Source of the DNA: Straminergon stramineum
Lineage: Eukaryota > Streptophyta > Bryopsida > Hypnales > Calliergonaceae
Direction: 5' to 3'
Assembly: GCA_963920665.1 (NCBI GenBank)
Contig: OY987266.1
Location: forward strand, 6,267,001 to 6,331,000
Length of the DNA stretch: 64,000 bases
Positions 35,901 to 49,035 of the stretch are shown one piece after another. A program made the translations under genes and the position numbers. A model generated the notes under the pieces. That model saw only the letters and a program-made list of their open reading frames with translations. It did not search any database and was not told the DNA's origin. Positions within the stretch are counted from its first letter, which is position 1; each line of letters starts with the position of its first letter.

Positions 35901-38900
35901 ATGATCAAGCCCACCGCTAATCATAGTTCCTTCCGGAAAGCAGGAAGGAGGCTCCAGCATCTGCATTGTCTCCAAACATAAAAACAATGATTCTAAATGT
36001 GACCCCACCAAAGTCCATCCTCAAATTCTTTTGGACCTTCTCAGAATATCTAAAACAAATCTAAAATCTGAATTTTCTGTTCACCAATAAATCAACGCAA
36101 CAAAGCCTTGCAAACTGGTCCACTAAATTCTCAGCCAGTCAACACCAAGCACATAACGTCCACTTTTCTAAGGACACTGCAAAACTGTCTACACCAAATG
36201 CGTTTGATATTCTGAAGGTAGAGAACCGCTTAAAATATCCTCTGAAACAACACAAGACGGTCATACATATACCAGGTTGTATACATAATATCATACAACC
36301 GCATATTCACCTGATCATATTTCAATTTCAAAGCCTGAAACGTGTCCACGTAATCAATGGACTCCAATTTCGAAGAGTAAGTTTCAAATAAGTGTACAAT
36401 CAGACTCTTGATGCCCTCCTGCAAGCAACATGAGTACACTTATGAGCAGAACTCTTTCAACCACGCTTTCAACCATCAATGCTTCCTACACCCTAACACA
36501 GGCTGTTGCTCGAAAATAATCAGGAGATGTCTAGAAATGAAATTCCCTCCACTTGATGCAAAGTAAAACCTTACAAAACTAAGACAAATAGAGAGGGAGT
36601 GTTGATAAGACTTACCTTTCGGATATAATCAATGAGCTCTAATACAGCTGAATTCAGAAGATTATAACGGTTCCCGTTTGCCACAAAGGCGGAAATAATA
36701 GGTTCAAAACAGTTGTGCTTTACAATATATCGGTGGTAAAATTCCTCCTGTAAGCATAGGAACGGTATTAATGCGATCACAAACTTGAATATCTTAAATA
36801 ATAATATCGATAAAAGAAATTTCCGAGATGCAATCTCATTGTTAATACACCGTAGACCAAACTCCATTAAGTTGATGACGATGAGAACAAACAGAGACGC
36901 GGTGTCTCACATTCTGAGCGTTCAATTTATTAAATCATGGGATAATGTAAAAAGCCCTCAATAACAATCAAATGTCATCTTACAAACAAACATCAGAGCA
37001 AGGAAAAAGAGCAGCGGCTCAAAGTGGCATACCTTCAAAGAAATACACGTCCTTAAAAAACGCACTGCTGCGACGACTAAGTACTTCTCCTTCCTGCGTG
37101 TCAACGACAAAACTTTCTCCACCACATGTTTCCTCATCACATAATATCTGCACACAAATAATTCCTTGAGCACAGAAAGCCAGGTAGAGACTACTTGGAG
37201 GAAGATAGCACGAAGAACAAATTAGAAAGAGGCAACGGATTCACTCTGCACGCACTTGATTCTGAAACGATGATGTTGGACACAGAAACACAGAAGCTCG
37301 CAGATGTTCCCAAGAATTTCAGGCGAAACAGGTAGTTTGTTCTTATTTCCAGGATCAATATCAGATTCCTTAAAGGACATTGCAACCCCCGATTCAGGTG
37401 GGGAGTCTCTCGTAAGGACCTCGACCATTTGATCCATGTACTTCTCATAAAAAATCTCCAAGAAAGGGCTTTTCTCAACTTGTGGCTGAAACCCAAACCC
37501 AAACCCAAACCCATCAGAGAAATCAGTAACTGCCTTAACAGCCCTCCTGTTAGCTTCGCAGGAAGAAAACTTTTCACTTTCAGAATCATACTGAAATACG
37601 GAAGGAACATCGCAAGTACAGAACACGCAGCCATCATTCGACGTATTTAAGTAGGCCAAGACGGCTACAAGCTGGTAATAAAAGATCCCAAGGATCAGAC
37701 TAAAATAGCACAAAACATACCCGAGCAAGTTGAAATTGAAACAAGCGAAGGTCTAACAACAGAAGCCAAAACAGCAATAACGAAAAGAAGACCACGAAGA
37801 GATCAGAGGCAATTATTATTCACATACGGCGTCCATAGTTTCAGAGTCCAGAAGCATCCGCATGATTGCTAGAAGTTGTGCTTGAAGTCCTCCTTCACTT
37901 TGAGTCAAGATGCCTGAAACCTGTACATTACGAACTTCATTAGAAAACCAGGAGCAACAATTACTCAGCTCAGCACTTGGTCCACTATTTCAAGCACGAA
38001 GTATATTATCATTGATTCCAATAGTTGTGTGGTTGGTCCGTCGTTAATTCACTATCAAGAATTTGGCAGTTTAAAAAGTCGTACATGAGATCTGGAAAAG
38101 GTCTAACAAATTCAGGCTATATAGAGCTTTAATGAATAGGTGGTCTCGTAATGATTTAAAGCAACACGCACCAGGTCACTGAATAAAGCGTGAGAAGTTT
38201 GATGCACCAAAAAGGAGCGCAGCAGTGTCGGGTCATTGTTCAAGATTACGATCAAAATATCACACCTGCCCAATATAGGAGCCAACAAATTTAGAATTGA
38301 AAAACAACAAAGGCTTTCTGTCTCAAGAGAAAACTGAATATATTTTACAGTTAATTCAAGAACGTACTCACAGTTCGTCAATACACATTAAACTTGGACG
38401 GACCAAAAAAAAGAGACAACTCTCAGATAATATGCTTATCCTGTACAAAACAGTAGATCACACAGAGGTAATTGAAAAAAATATCAAGAGAAATACCCGC
38501 TCAATCGAACACTCTCTTCAGCATCCTTGAGAATGTCCCTAACTATATCAAACAAACCCTCCTTGACGAGTGCACTGCCATACGCAAAGAAAAGTTTGAA
38601 TTAAGCAAGTCATCTGATAAGCAAAGTCCATAAGATATTCTGCAAAACCTCAAAACCCTTCCAAACGCTTTTAAGCGTTTACAGAACTAAAGAAAAATTT
38701 GTGAAATGCAACGAAAAAATGGAATCTTACATTAAACCACTGTAGAGCGCGGACTTCAAACTAAATTCTGTACCTGAAGAGCTGACTTCGAACTCCAGGG
38801 TGAAGGTGTTTACTCAAATTACAAAACTCCTGGATAAAGAACACCTAAACCACAAGACAAAAAGTGAGAAAAGGTGAAGGAAAGACACATAATATCTTGA

Positions 38901-41900
38901 TTGGCCTCAGCATGAACTGATACCTCAGCAACCAGTGAGCATGATAACAGTACTGAAGACTCACCAAATCCCGTCTGCTTTTTTCTGGTGTTTCAGGTGA
39001 CCGCAGTTTTGAAAAGAGTTCCGACAGGAAGGCTGAGTCCTTCTGAAGAGACGACACCACCTACGTACATAAAACACGTCCAAAACATCAATCCTAATTC
39101 TTAGACCACTTGAGCTGGAGCAAGACCACAAAAACAATTCTCTCCCATGCCCAATTTCAGAATTGAAAAGTAAACAATAAGTGCCAGAAGAAGAAGTGCT
39201 CGCCCATACATGAGGAAATTTCAAGAACAACAAACATGTCATCAAAAGCAGCATTTGGAATAATAAATTCTCATAAGGATTGTTTGTAGATAACCTTCAA
39301 TGTAAATACAGTGAAAATCACTCGACGATTAATAAAACAAAACGGAAAAGACCAAGAATCAAATCCATTTGGCAAACAAGACGTTTGCATGACATCAATT
39401 TGCGAATCCCTGTCAACATCTTACAAAGACTTTATGAACTTACTGAGACATTGTTGAGGAGAATAATAGAGTTCATCGAAGCAAATGTCTGGTCATCCAG
39501 AACCCTTGGTAATATTGCATCCTTCGCACAAGAAATTCCATGTTAATTTCAAATCAACTAACTCAAAAACAGAATATTGGTTGGCAAAACTAGTAAACGC
39601 TGTGAAGCCATCAGTCCTATTACAAAGTCTCGCGAGCATCAAATACAGATCGACCAATAAAATACCTTTAAAAAATAATACAGGCTGGAGTGCAAAAAAC
39701 ACTGTCGTCGTTCTTGTTGATACGAAACTAGTGAATCACAGAAATGGCTTGACAAAAGAATGAAGGCATATTAAAGACATTCTCGGATGCTGTATAAAAG
39801 TAGTCGGCAGTTTGATACCATTAAAACCTTCAATAAAAGCCCAGTGAGAAAGAGAACCTTACGCAAATTCAAAAGATATGATGTCCGTGACTAACCTTTA
39901 TATAACCAATACGATATGTCTGATGAATCTTTGACAATATTGCCGGGTCACGAATAGGAACAGCCTGTGTATACAAAAGAGACATCCCTTTCGTAAGCTT
40001 CTAGCCTTTAACCTTGTACTTCAATCATGACGTCTTGAATCTGCTCATTTCTGAGAGAAGAGGTATACTGCCCAAACGCATATCTGCTTCCACAGAAAAT
40101 ATGGATACTTCTTCACTATACATTTCCAGGATACAGATTCCATGAGAATCGCAAGTTTGAGAGATTGTTAAGAACTGAGCATCGCCTCTCATGACTAGTG
40201 CGTTCCTACCTCCTTAAAAGTAACTTGCTCTGTAAGGTATGTCCGGTGACTTTGGCGTGTGGTCAGTTCTGGATCATCTGTTACAACACAACACATTTGA
40301 ATTTCTTCGTGTTAGTAACAAATAAAACCTGCTCATCAATATAATAATCAAAGAATAACATGAAGAGGGATTTCTCTCATACTTTCAAGATTTCAGATTA
40401 TGTCGACACTGCGTATTGGTAAGATAGAGACCAAACCCGTGCGACTAACATGGATTGACTCTCTTCATATTACGAGGAATTATTAGCGATCGCAGTGTGT
40501 AGGTTCCAGAATCGAGCATATGCAGAACCCGACATCATGTGAGTTCCGAGTTTAGAACGTTCACTCTTAACACACTATCTAGTTCTCTTTCAAGAATTGA
40601 TATTATGCAGATATTTGGAAATAAATTCCGTTTCTTGATGCATTCTCTGAACCCTGTCGTAGACACTGTAATTCACTTGGACTGATATTAATGTCAGCAA
40701 ATACGTCCGTACTTGCACTCATCTATAAAATACACCTAAGCATATGGAAATAGGAGGTGTAACAAGAAAAATGAATATTGAGGGCAAAGTAAAGAACTCA
40801 CGTTCCAAGGCCCCAACAATATCCATAATATACTCATCGCTGAAGATGATGTCAAAAATATGTGCATCATTGAGTGAGACTGCAAGCAGATACAGCGCAA
40901 TCCAAACATCAGCTTAAATAGAATTGCAAAGAAGACTAGGTGTCAATACTTCAGGAATCAGCTTAAAACACCATAACATACATCATGCAATAAAACAAAC
41001 ACCAAAATACCAGAATTACTAGAAATAATTCAAAGTTCACACTAAGGAACACACGGGCGATTCAACTTACTGATTCCCTTCACAATTTTGAACATCAATT
41101 GAAGACCTTCATCATTCTCCAAGTCTTCACAAGTGCGAAATAACTCCACCAGTTTGCGAATATAATTTTGCTGACACAAAACAGCCCCATCCAGTCTGAA
41201 CAATCATCCTTCCCCTATGCAATAATTTCTCTAGAAACATTCATGACTGAAAATGAATTTATGTGCAAAAATGAGGAACAAGCTACCAAGGCTCTTGCTC
41301 TCAAATCAATAAATGAATTCTTAACTTACGTCAAGCAAAACCAACGAAGCCACTCTATCTTTATCGTGAGGTGAAACTTCTCCAAGAGCCTGCAGGCAAC
41401 AATGCATCGAAAAGTTAGAATCGAAAATGACATAACTACTATTTGAAACAGAATATCTCTGATGATGGCTCATAATTTCTGATCGATTTCTTCACAGTCT
41501 CGCACACAAAAGTCGTCCCTCCCTCCTTCACCAGTGACTTCATGGTCAACGATTGTTATGAGGCACTCATGCAATGGTGTAACATTTGAGTGGCATATGC
41601 TGTGATCATAAATGCCACAAAGGATCAGAAACTCTGCCGTATCTCAAAAATTTACTCAAAGCACACCTTCGCAATCTGAGGAAGAGCAGAAAGTTCAACT
41701 GGCGGGAGCTCAAATCCTTCAGTACCACCTTCAAAACAATGTGCTCTGTTAGAAATCATGCCCGAGTTGATAGCACAATCATGCATTATTCTATATACCG
41801 ACCTACCAATGACTCAGTTACAAATACCTGATTCCAAGAATCAATGGTAATTCTAATATGAGATTGTGCAAGAATAAAAAGCCGCCCACCAAGTTTTAAA

Positions 41901-43461
41901 TGTTAGGATTTATATATTAGCAATCAGATGAAAAGCGACCATGCTAATCGCTAAATTCTCGTAGAATCTCTGGTAACAGAAGCTAGCTTACCATCATCTT
42001 GAGAAGTTCCAGAATGCTCCAAGTCGTCACCACCTGGACGAACAGAACCATTCAACCCTGTTTCACCATCAGACAAGACTTTAACGCATCTCATCTATGA
42101 AAAGCTCAGAGGCGTGCCCATCTCAATGAAACCAAACGAACAAAAAACATACATCAAATGTACTCCACATCGAAACTAAAAAAGGAATTAGCAAAATACC
42201 ACCAAGGAGAAAAGTATCAAGGCATAAAATAGTGCGAGAAATGTCATTAAGAAACCAGACAACCAAATCACAGATCGAAGTTCACAGATAATACCAGCTA
42301 CAGAAGGGAAGTGTATAGATCTTTGCACACTGCATATTTGGTCCCTGCATAAATTGAGAAGGGAAAAAAGCTTCAGCAGGAGGTAGACGAAACCAATGTG
42401 TCTGCAAGAGTTCAACATTAGACCAGACGAGTTGGCTCTCAAATAATAACCAGACATAGAGACTGCTATCATTATCACCCCATTCCCAGTTCTCAACAGT
42501 CTCCACTCGCTCAGAAGATAAAACCAGTCTTCGTTTGACCGATCGCATGCCGACAATGAAATTACCAAATGAAAGTACAGCCCATTGTCTCTTGAAAACT
42601 GAGGGCTAGATCTGTAGCCACTTCTGGATCTGTCCATGATACGATTGTGTCTGAAACAAACAAATTATCAAATTAATTTAGTCTACAAAAGGTATAAAAT
42701 ATTCCAAACAAGGTTTAATATCACTATAGCTAAAATTCCAACATGATAGGATATCAGCCCCAACGTCCTCATTTGCAAAACGAAACTTAGAAACATTTTC
42801 AATTAAAGGAAGTGTTGTACTATCCACTCAGGTTTGAGAGTTCGGGCTGGCATTAGATGGAATAAAGTGTAAAAAATGGATAAAACTTCAACTGTTAGTT
42901 TCTAGTAGAGGTTGAGCTAGCACAGCCTTATGTCCCGAAATGTTAACAGCGAGACTAGATAGGGAAAATCCACGCTCAGAAGGATCTACCTCCAAGTCAT
43001 GCCCACACCAGTCACTAACCTTCTTGACGTCTGTAGATGTCATCAGCTGATATTCGATGGACCAAAAGAGTTTGATTGTCCTCTTCGTCGATGACTACCA
43101 AGCCAACCGCATCAGAACGCTGCAGCAACCCAAGACACAATTGTCACGATATGGTCATCTCTTAAGACTTACCAGACCCTAAAATTGATAATAATCAAGA
43201 CCCTGAATCCTTTAACTTATTCCAATAAGCACTACACACGAATCCGTAGAGGTTTTCGTATGTCAGTCAAGTAGCTCCAAAGCAACAAACTCGGTTGACC
43301 ATTCTAGGACATCGGGTGTTTGACAGCAGATTTTGTTACATTCTCGATATTGGACGTTTTGAATAGATCAAAGAATTTACCTCGAGATATTCAACTGACA
43401 CATGACCTGTGCCTTTGTCGTCCCATTTGCCTTCATCATTCAGTCGATAAACCTTCACTCT
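32919..43461 (-). CDS. PP4R3: Serine/threonine-protein phosphatase 4 regulatory subunit 3 (SMEK/PP4R3), about 25 coding exons
   Basis: Minus-strand exons, all in phase with GT-AG borders: 43461-43381, 43119-43020, 42650-42566, 42344-42295, 42057-41992, 41728-41667, 41389-41330, 41170-41071, 40879-40802, 40277-40210, 39964-39896, 39521-39444, 39060-38965, 38844-38774, 38574-38497, 38265-38168, 37913-37828, 37485-37256, 37147-37033, 36747-36616, 36418-36311, 35969-35788, 35576-35466, 35227-35114 and 34014-32919. They give 1137 residues before adding exon 1. Residues 1-105 form the EVH1-like domain ([44 protein letters not shown]). The SMK-1 region and helical repeats follow ([27 protein letters not shown]) up to about 637. 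Then come [19 protein letters not shown], two acidic repeats and a long polar tail with basic clusters (KRK, KRQK). PP4R3 targets phosphatase 4 to substrates in the nucleus. The tail is longer than in flowering plants. The exon starting at 37485 could instead start at 37590, adding 35 residues in frame. Confidence 0.93.
34412..34991. mobile_element. Family T1-type MITE inside the last intron of PP4R3
   Basis: The left end is CCCCTACATGCTCAAG after TTAA (34408-34411). The right end is the reverse complement of CCCCTACATGCCCAAGG, followed by TAAA (34992-34995). The 580-bp body has no reading frame. It accounts for more than half of the 1.1-kb intron between 35113 and 34015, the longest confirmed intron of the gene. 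The terminal words differ from copies A-C beyond CCCCT, so it may be a subfamily. Confidence 0.65.
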
Positions 43462-44273
43462 CTGTCAACACAAAGGACAATCAGACCACGTACCAAATCA
43501 AGGGTCTAGCGAAAGATACCCAGACATCGTAAAGAGTGAAACCAAGAGCATCGAGAGGAAGGGGGAACATTGAGAGGAAAGAGATCTATTGCCAGACAAG
43601 CACAGACAACAGAGGAAGCTACAGCTGCTCGGGAAGCAGCATAGTGCGCACTGAAACACGTAACTTTGAAATTTCTCAGGTTCTCAAAATAAAGCCAAGG
43701 CAAACCTAAGCTATAAACTAAGCTCATAGTAGCAACTTGACCACAATATGATTTTCATGGGTATACCACAATATGGTAACCGCATCATGGTTTGATAAAA
43801 TACCAATTCTCTCATCTAGAAAGAAAATATTCGAGTCCTGTTACAATAAAAAATTTATCACACAGGCCCTCACAACAAGTTGAACGGACCAACGTTCAAA
43901 GTAAAGCTCCATGAAGAAAAATTATCAAAACCGAAATTAGGTGCAGTAGGTACCCAATTTACAGTGGGTGCAAAATGATTGAGTAATCAAAATCAATGAG
44001 CCAATACTAGTCTGGGTACGACGTCTAAGGCTATCCTAAGTAATGTAGTCCACAGTATCTGGGAAACTCAATGAAGCCAGAATTTCACATCATAGTTCGA
44101 GACATACCCTTCGACTAGCTAATGTATCGAGATCAGTGATCTACTTCTCACAAGCATCCGTACAGTAGTACTCCATGCTACAGTCTTCCAGAAGTATAAA
44201 CTCCTTTAGTAAATACAGAAACAGAACAAATTGTAACTATGCAATGCACCCGCCACACGGAAAAGTGCAGAAC

Positions 44274-44294
44274 CTGAAGGTAATTGAACTCCAT
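44274..44294 (-). CDS. PP4R3: Candidate first coding exon of PP4R3
   Basis: The exon at 43461 starts in phase 0 with the conserved RVKVY, which in other plants follows a short variable N-terminus ending in Q. On the minus strand ATG at 44294 encodes MEFNYLQ and ends CAG before GTTCTG, giving the right phase and last residue. The same frame is open upstream to another ATG at 44474, so the start could be earlier. I checked the other CAG-GT sites up to 45.95 kb that I noticed and found none preceded by an open ATG frame. This remains a guess. Confidence 0.3.
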
Positions 44295-44474
44295 GTGAGT
44301 TGAGCGAGCTGCTGAATCAATCATAAGCGATCGCTCCAAATCCACAGTCCAGGTAAGAAGTATCCAGGGACAATAAAATCCCGCGCGATTCAAAACTGCG
44401 AGACCAAGGGCGGGATGGAAAGTCTCTCTGCTTCGGCTTCTGATTTCAGACCGCAACCTTGAAGGACGTGCCAC

Positions 44475-45985
44475 AAGCTCTGCAGTCTGACTCTCTCAAC
44501 AGCCCAGGCTGGAAAATATGCTGTCTGTCCAACCCTACCATCGTTTACTCCCAACTTCAATTTCCCTTGACATGCCTTTTAACCATATGTTGCACAGGAT
44601 CCCATCAAACGCTTAGTCGCCAATATCGAGCACCTTATATACAAGAAATGCTCTCCGCCTCAACCTTGCCCACGCACAGGGTATCCCGTTGGCAACCTAC
44701 TTTTGAATATTCCTGATAGCTATAGTCAACTTCCTCTGGAGATGTTATCAATTATCGAGAAGCAATCGACAGCTGATTATTGTGCTTTTCATGCAGCCTT
44801 CAGAAAATACTGGTAAGCCCAGGAGCACAACTGTGATAGAAACTCCACAGAGAAATTCCAGGCATGAATTTGAGAAAAATTGCGATTTTTCCTACTCCCT
44901 GAAATAGTTTGGCAATTGATTGAATTGACGTTCCTGAACCAGTTTCACAGTTTCACTTGCCATTTAACTTAACCACCTGCGATTCAGCCGACAGCAGAAT
45001 GAGGTCTTCAACCTAGGAATACCAATTTACGTCTGAAAATTATAGAATTTCCACCTATGCTCAGCCCTGATTCTCCAGAATTTCGAAACCCTAGTATTCT
45101 CAACGCTACTTGAACTAAAATGTCACAGCCTCCCAGGCTTCTCAACTCTCAAGAACGCCACAACTGCCCTTCACCTTCTATAAATTTCCGTCAATACAAT
45201 CACCACTGCTCGCAACGGCCCAAACACGTAGCACTTCAACAAGCGACGTCCAGACCTGCCCTTCGTCCCCCGAAGCTAAAAACAAACACCAAAAGAACAA
45301 AAACCCTACTCTGGTCCCTCACTGACGCACGGAGCCCATTCAATCAGAAAGTCCATCACCGCACTTCGTAAGCCGCAACATGACGACGGAAACTGTCGTC
45401 CTCAGTCATGCCCTTCCCAATCCTGCAAAGAAAAACAGTCACTCCGCCAAACTCCCACCGGAGCCAAACCCTATGGTTGTTGCAATCAAACAGAAAGCGA
45501 CGAAATCAAACCACGCTCCCGTTGCTACGCAGCGAAGCACGGCCAGCAACCTCACCGAAAGAGGCTCCGCGGGATGCCAACGAACTCGTCCGCAAAAATT
45601 TCGCAAACACAAGAGCGCGGAACCGAAACTTAGAAATGCCGGGCTATGTCGAGGGCGAGGGATTCCCGAAAAAATCTTCTCCACCACGACGAAGTCCCCC
45701 TCTCATCGACGGACGAACGAGAACCAAAGATATCGTCGACGAAAGACGGCGGGAGAACGACGGAAACTCCCTACAGCCGGTTGCTACGCGTGTAGCTACC
45801 GGGGAGCCCGATTGCTGGGCGGTCAAGAGTTCGGCAGAATCATTGCTCTCTTTGCACTTCTTTACACTTGGACGGCTGCGATTGGAAGCCCAACAAATCC
45901 ACGGTCCAAAAGTGAGTTCGGACTTCGGAAAGTTGATACCTGAATTGATTTTTTGGCCCCTTTCAAATTTGAATTTTTGAAAAGC
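44475..45985 (-). promoter_or_regulatory. Probable PP4R3 leader and promoter region
   Basis: The base composition rises sharply between about 45.1 and 45.9 kb and falls abruptly beyond 45.95 kb, as at the start of the other genes here. Two plus-strand frames of 187 and 190 codons overlap in different registers (45380-45943 and 45408-45980) and have no recognisable domain, which is typical of a GC-rich untranslated leader. The transcription start is not visible. Confidence 0.35.
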
Positions 45986-46299
45986 TTGGGATTGTATGGT
46001 AAATGGAGTAACCGATCTAAAACCATTCAAGCTAATGTGCATAGATAGAGTCTAATTTATAATGAAGGGTTATTTTCACTTATAGACAAATTATAGCAAG
46101 TGTGTATAGTAAATTAATTTGGCCAATTCCATGAGTCTAGAAAGTGCTTAAATAAAAATTCAAATAAAAATCTTCCAAGCATAATTTCAAGAGGATCATG
46201 AAAGGAAAGATATTCGAGAGGGTGCACTTCAAAGATCTATCATGTATACCAAAAGATTGTAAAAAGGAGGCAAAAGAATATTAATTGATGATCCATACC

Positions 46300-46560
46300 T
46301 TGAGTTTGTTTGTTTCTTTCTTTCATTTGTTACATTGAGATCTTCAGAATAGTATGTTATTAATCATATTCTTGGTACTATTAGAGAGCCCTCAACGAAG
46401 AGGGGTGCATGGACTTTGTTTAATGGCATTTCAAGTTAGAGCAAAAAAGATATTAATTTCAAACTTTTTATAAATGAAAAAATGAAAAAATTACTTTCAT
46501 TTTATTTTATTATACTATGACAATGACACAAAGGCACACTAATAGAATTGACAATGATTC
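46300..46560 (+). repeat. Dispersed repeat, copy 1 (direct partner at 59375-59620)
   Basis: GTTTGTTTGTTTC followed by a TTGTTACA(T/G)TGAGATCTT block, GCATGGACTTTGTTTAATGG and a TGAAAAAATTACTTT block reappear in the same order and orientation 13 kb downstream. The middle differs by indels. No terminal structure is clear. Confidence 0.5.
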
Positions 46561-46833
46561 ATAGTATTTTTGAGAATTTTATACAATTTTGACTTACTAC
46601 AATTTAATAGGTATTTTGAATGTTTTATTTATTCATATGGTGTCTTTCTATGATGCACTAAAATCTTCTTTTGATTTCTAACAAGATCCTAATAAAAATG
46701 AAATAGTTTAATAATGAGAAACATGCTCAATGTTTATTTAGAGACAAGTCATTGTACATATCATCTACATTTTTTAATAGTGGTTAAAGAAATGAATTAT
46801 TCATTTCATATATTATTTGATTCTATATATTAA

Positions 46834-47405
46834 CCCCTAAAGGACCAAATGATTGTTGAACGTACACAAGTAATCTCATGTAGGTGCATATAAAGTCATT
46901 TTTTAACAAAAATGTTCTTCAAGTTTTTACACAAGGTGTGAACATGTATCTCCCAAGTGGGAATGTCATTTTTTCTAATTGGGTGTCTAAATCAAAAGTT
47001 ATACTACCCAAAATTTTTTAGGCAATTCAAGTAGCTTCGGGAAATATGTGCAAAACACCTCCTCTACTTCTAAAATTTGGCAAGTAGGTAACTTACATGA
47101 TACAAGATGCAAATGTCAAGAAAAATAACCATGCATAGTATAAAAATCTCACTCTAGGAGTTAAAGGCACTTAGCCCTATTGGGCAAGGTCAAAAAAAAA
47201 TTCTCCTAACTTCAAATGTTATAATCCTTCAATTCGTACAATCAAAGTTTCCGAAATTTTTTCCACACATTCCCATAGTAGTCTCATACAGATTTGTACA
47301 GTTGAATTTTGAAAAAAAAAAATCATTTTTCATTTTTTTCTTATTGCCCTAAAAGTGGCAGTTTTTCACAATTTGGGCACAAATGTGCCTCAGTCCTCTA
47401 CGATG
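46834..47405. mobile_element. Family T1 non-autonomous transposon, copy D (shortened)
   Basis: The left end is CCCCTAAAGGACCAAATG after TTAA (46830-46833). The right part (47200-47400) aligns block by block with the right third of copies A-C (ACTTCAAATG.TATAAT, TTTCCGAAATTTTTTCCACA, AAAGTGGCAGTTTTT). The outermost right bases are decayed but end at TTAA (47406-47409). At 572 bp it has lost much of the interior. Confidence 0.6.
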
Positions 47406-47409
47406 TTAA

Positions 47410-48120
47410 AGTGTGAGCATGAAAATGCAAGCATGTGAGTTGTATATATGTCTAAGTAGATATCTTACAACTATTGAAGGTGGTTATAATATAACCACCT
47501 ATAATATAGGTATCTATAACAAAATCATATTATAATAATGGAAGATTTCTATAATATGCACACCTATAACATAGGTGTATAGTCCCTTCTCACCTCATAG
47601 GCTCACACATCTAGACTCACATGATAGCAACCCTTGATACAATAGTATTAAAAAAACTTATCCATAAGATGTGTTATAATGTATGACTTCTAAAACTTTT
47701 AGAAGATGTTTACATAGCCTTCTTAATTCTAAACTCTCTTTTTGGATTTAAAAAATATATATTGATTTCTCTATTTCATTTCAACCATCTCTATCAACCA
47801 TCATTTTGTTTACTTATGGTAGTAATTACCATTTAACTTACAAATGTCAATTCATATTCTTTAGTTCATCTTCTTCTTTAAAATTAAGTAATTAATAATT
47901 GTAGAATATTTTACATTCAATATATTGCTAAGAAAAATATAGTACTCTCTTTAATTTTTGAAAGACCAAAGAGTAATGGCAAAGTAAAATATAAGTGGTT
48001 AAAGACTTTAAATAACTTAAACTTAATCCTTAATATGTATATGCCATTAACAAGAAACTACTCTACTAGAACCTTAGTATACCATAACACAAAGCTAGGC
48101 TTAGAAAGACTCTATCCTTG
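47410..48120. other. AT-rich intergenic, no gene seen
   Basis: This is a short spacer between T1 copy D and the repeats upstream of the DUF538 gene. It contains local near-repeats of a CTATAATATAGGT type (47490-47580) and nothing else that I can define. Confidence 0.4.
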
Positions 48121-48125
48121 CAACA

Positions 48126-48535
48126 TTGGCTTGCTTTTTAAGTAATGTCCTATTCAAACTTCCTCACATACAACACTTGTCAATGCATTTGAATTTTGAA
48201 AGCCTCACACTAGAACCAACGAATTTGCTCACTAAAAATTGAATGAAAATCATCCAAATGTCAATATGGAAGAGATCTTTATGTACAGTACATTCCTAAG
48301 TCTCTTCTAGGACCTCTCCTTGGATCATCCTAGGATACATCAAAAGTAAAAAGTCCCTAGTCACTGTCATCTGATATTTATCTTATACAGTGAAAGTTTC
48401 CTCACATGTAGCTTTTGTAAGGTACATCTGAAAAACTCATACTAGAGTCAACAAATTTGCTGACAAAAAATTGGATGAAAGCCATTCAAATGTTCAATAT
48501 GAAAGAGGTCTATATGATCATTCCTGTTATTTTTT
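48126..48535 (+). repeat. Two tandem copies of a diverged repeat (third copy at 52097-52222)
   Basis: The blocks TTCCTCACAT, a CACTAGA.CCAACGAATTTGCT-type segment, an AAAATTGAATGAAA segment and an AATATGGAAGAG segment occur at 48160-48275 and again at 48400-48510. The first blocks recur at 52115-52220. They lie upstream of the DUF538 gene and downstream of the lipase gene, so the two gene neighbourhoods share this repeat. Confidence 0.5.
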
Positions 48536-48559
48536 GGCTCATACCATCCTGAGTTACAT

Positions 48560-49035
48560 CAAGTAAAAAAACCTTTCATAAGCTATGATATTCAGTGTAT
48601 GAACTTTAGTGCCCTACTCCATTCAACTTTTATATCAACTTCACAGGATTTTATGGAAATTAGGTTTTTGGGAACTGAAAATGAAGGTCGGAAACGCAAT
48701 TAAATTGCAATTTTTCTGAAGTTTGGAATGATTACGAAGTAAGTTACTAAAATATTAAATCAGAGGAAGTGGATTCGAATTTCTACCGTAGAAACGTAGT
48801 GAAGTTCTTCCAGCGAAAGTCATGTGAATGTATATAATAAGTTACTGTATGACAATGACAATAACAAAGGACTTTCCCCTGATGAGTAAGCTCTGGATTT
48901 TCCGTGCAGCTATTTCTCTAACTAACTAAACTTGGTTCCTGGTGTCGCCATCGCCAAAAATTCTCAAAAACGCTCAACAATTTGAAGAGCCCTCATCGCC
49001 ATTCCGTCAGCAACGGAAATTTTGAAGCTTCGGCG
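48560..49035 (+). promoter_or_regulatory. DUF538 gene upstream region
   Basis: This is the non-repetitive flank before the start codon. The composition rises from about 48.9 kb. An in-frame upstream ATG at 48982 would add 18 polar residues ahead of the hydrophobic signal sequence, so I prefer the ATG at 49036. A CATCGCCA-type context repeats at 48950 and 48998. No TATA box can be assigned with confidence. Confidence 0.35.

Noticed and set aside
35672..35914. Minus-strand frame beginning [14 protein letters not shown]
   Set aside because: It is an out-of-phase reading of the PP4R3 exon 35969-35788 and the following intron.
37191..37637. 148-codon minus-strand frame overlapping a PP4R3 exon
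   Set aside because: It is a shifted reading of the same strand; the in-phase reading gives conserved PP4R3 sequence.
45380..45980. Two overlapping plus-strand frames of 187 and 190 codons
   Set aside because: They run in different registers over the same GC-rich sequence, have low-complexity basic composition and no domain. A GC-rich leader of PP4R3 on the other strand explains them better.
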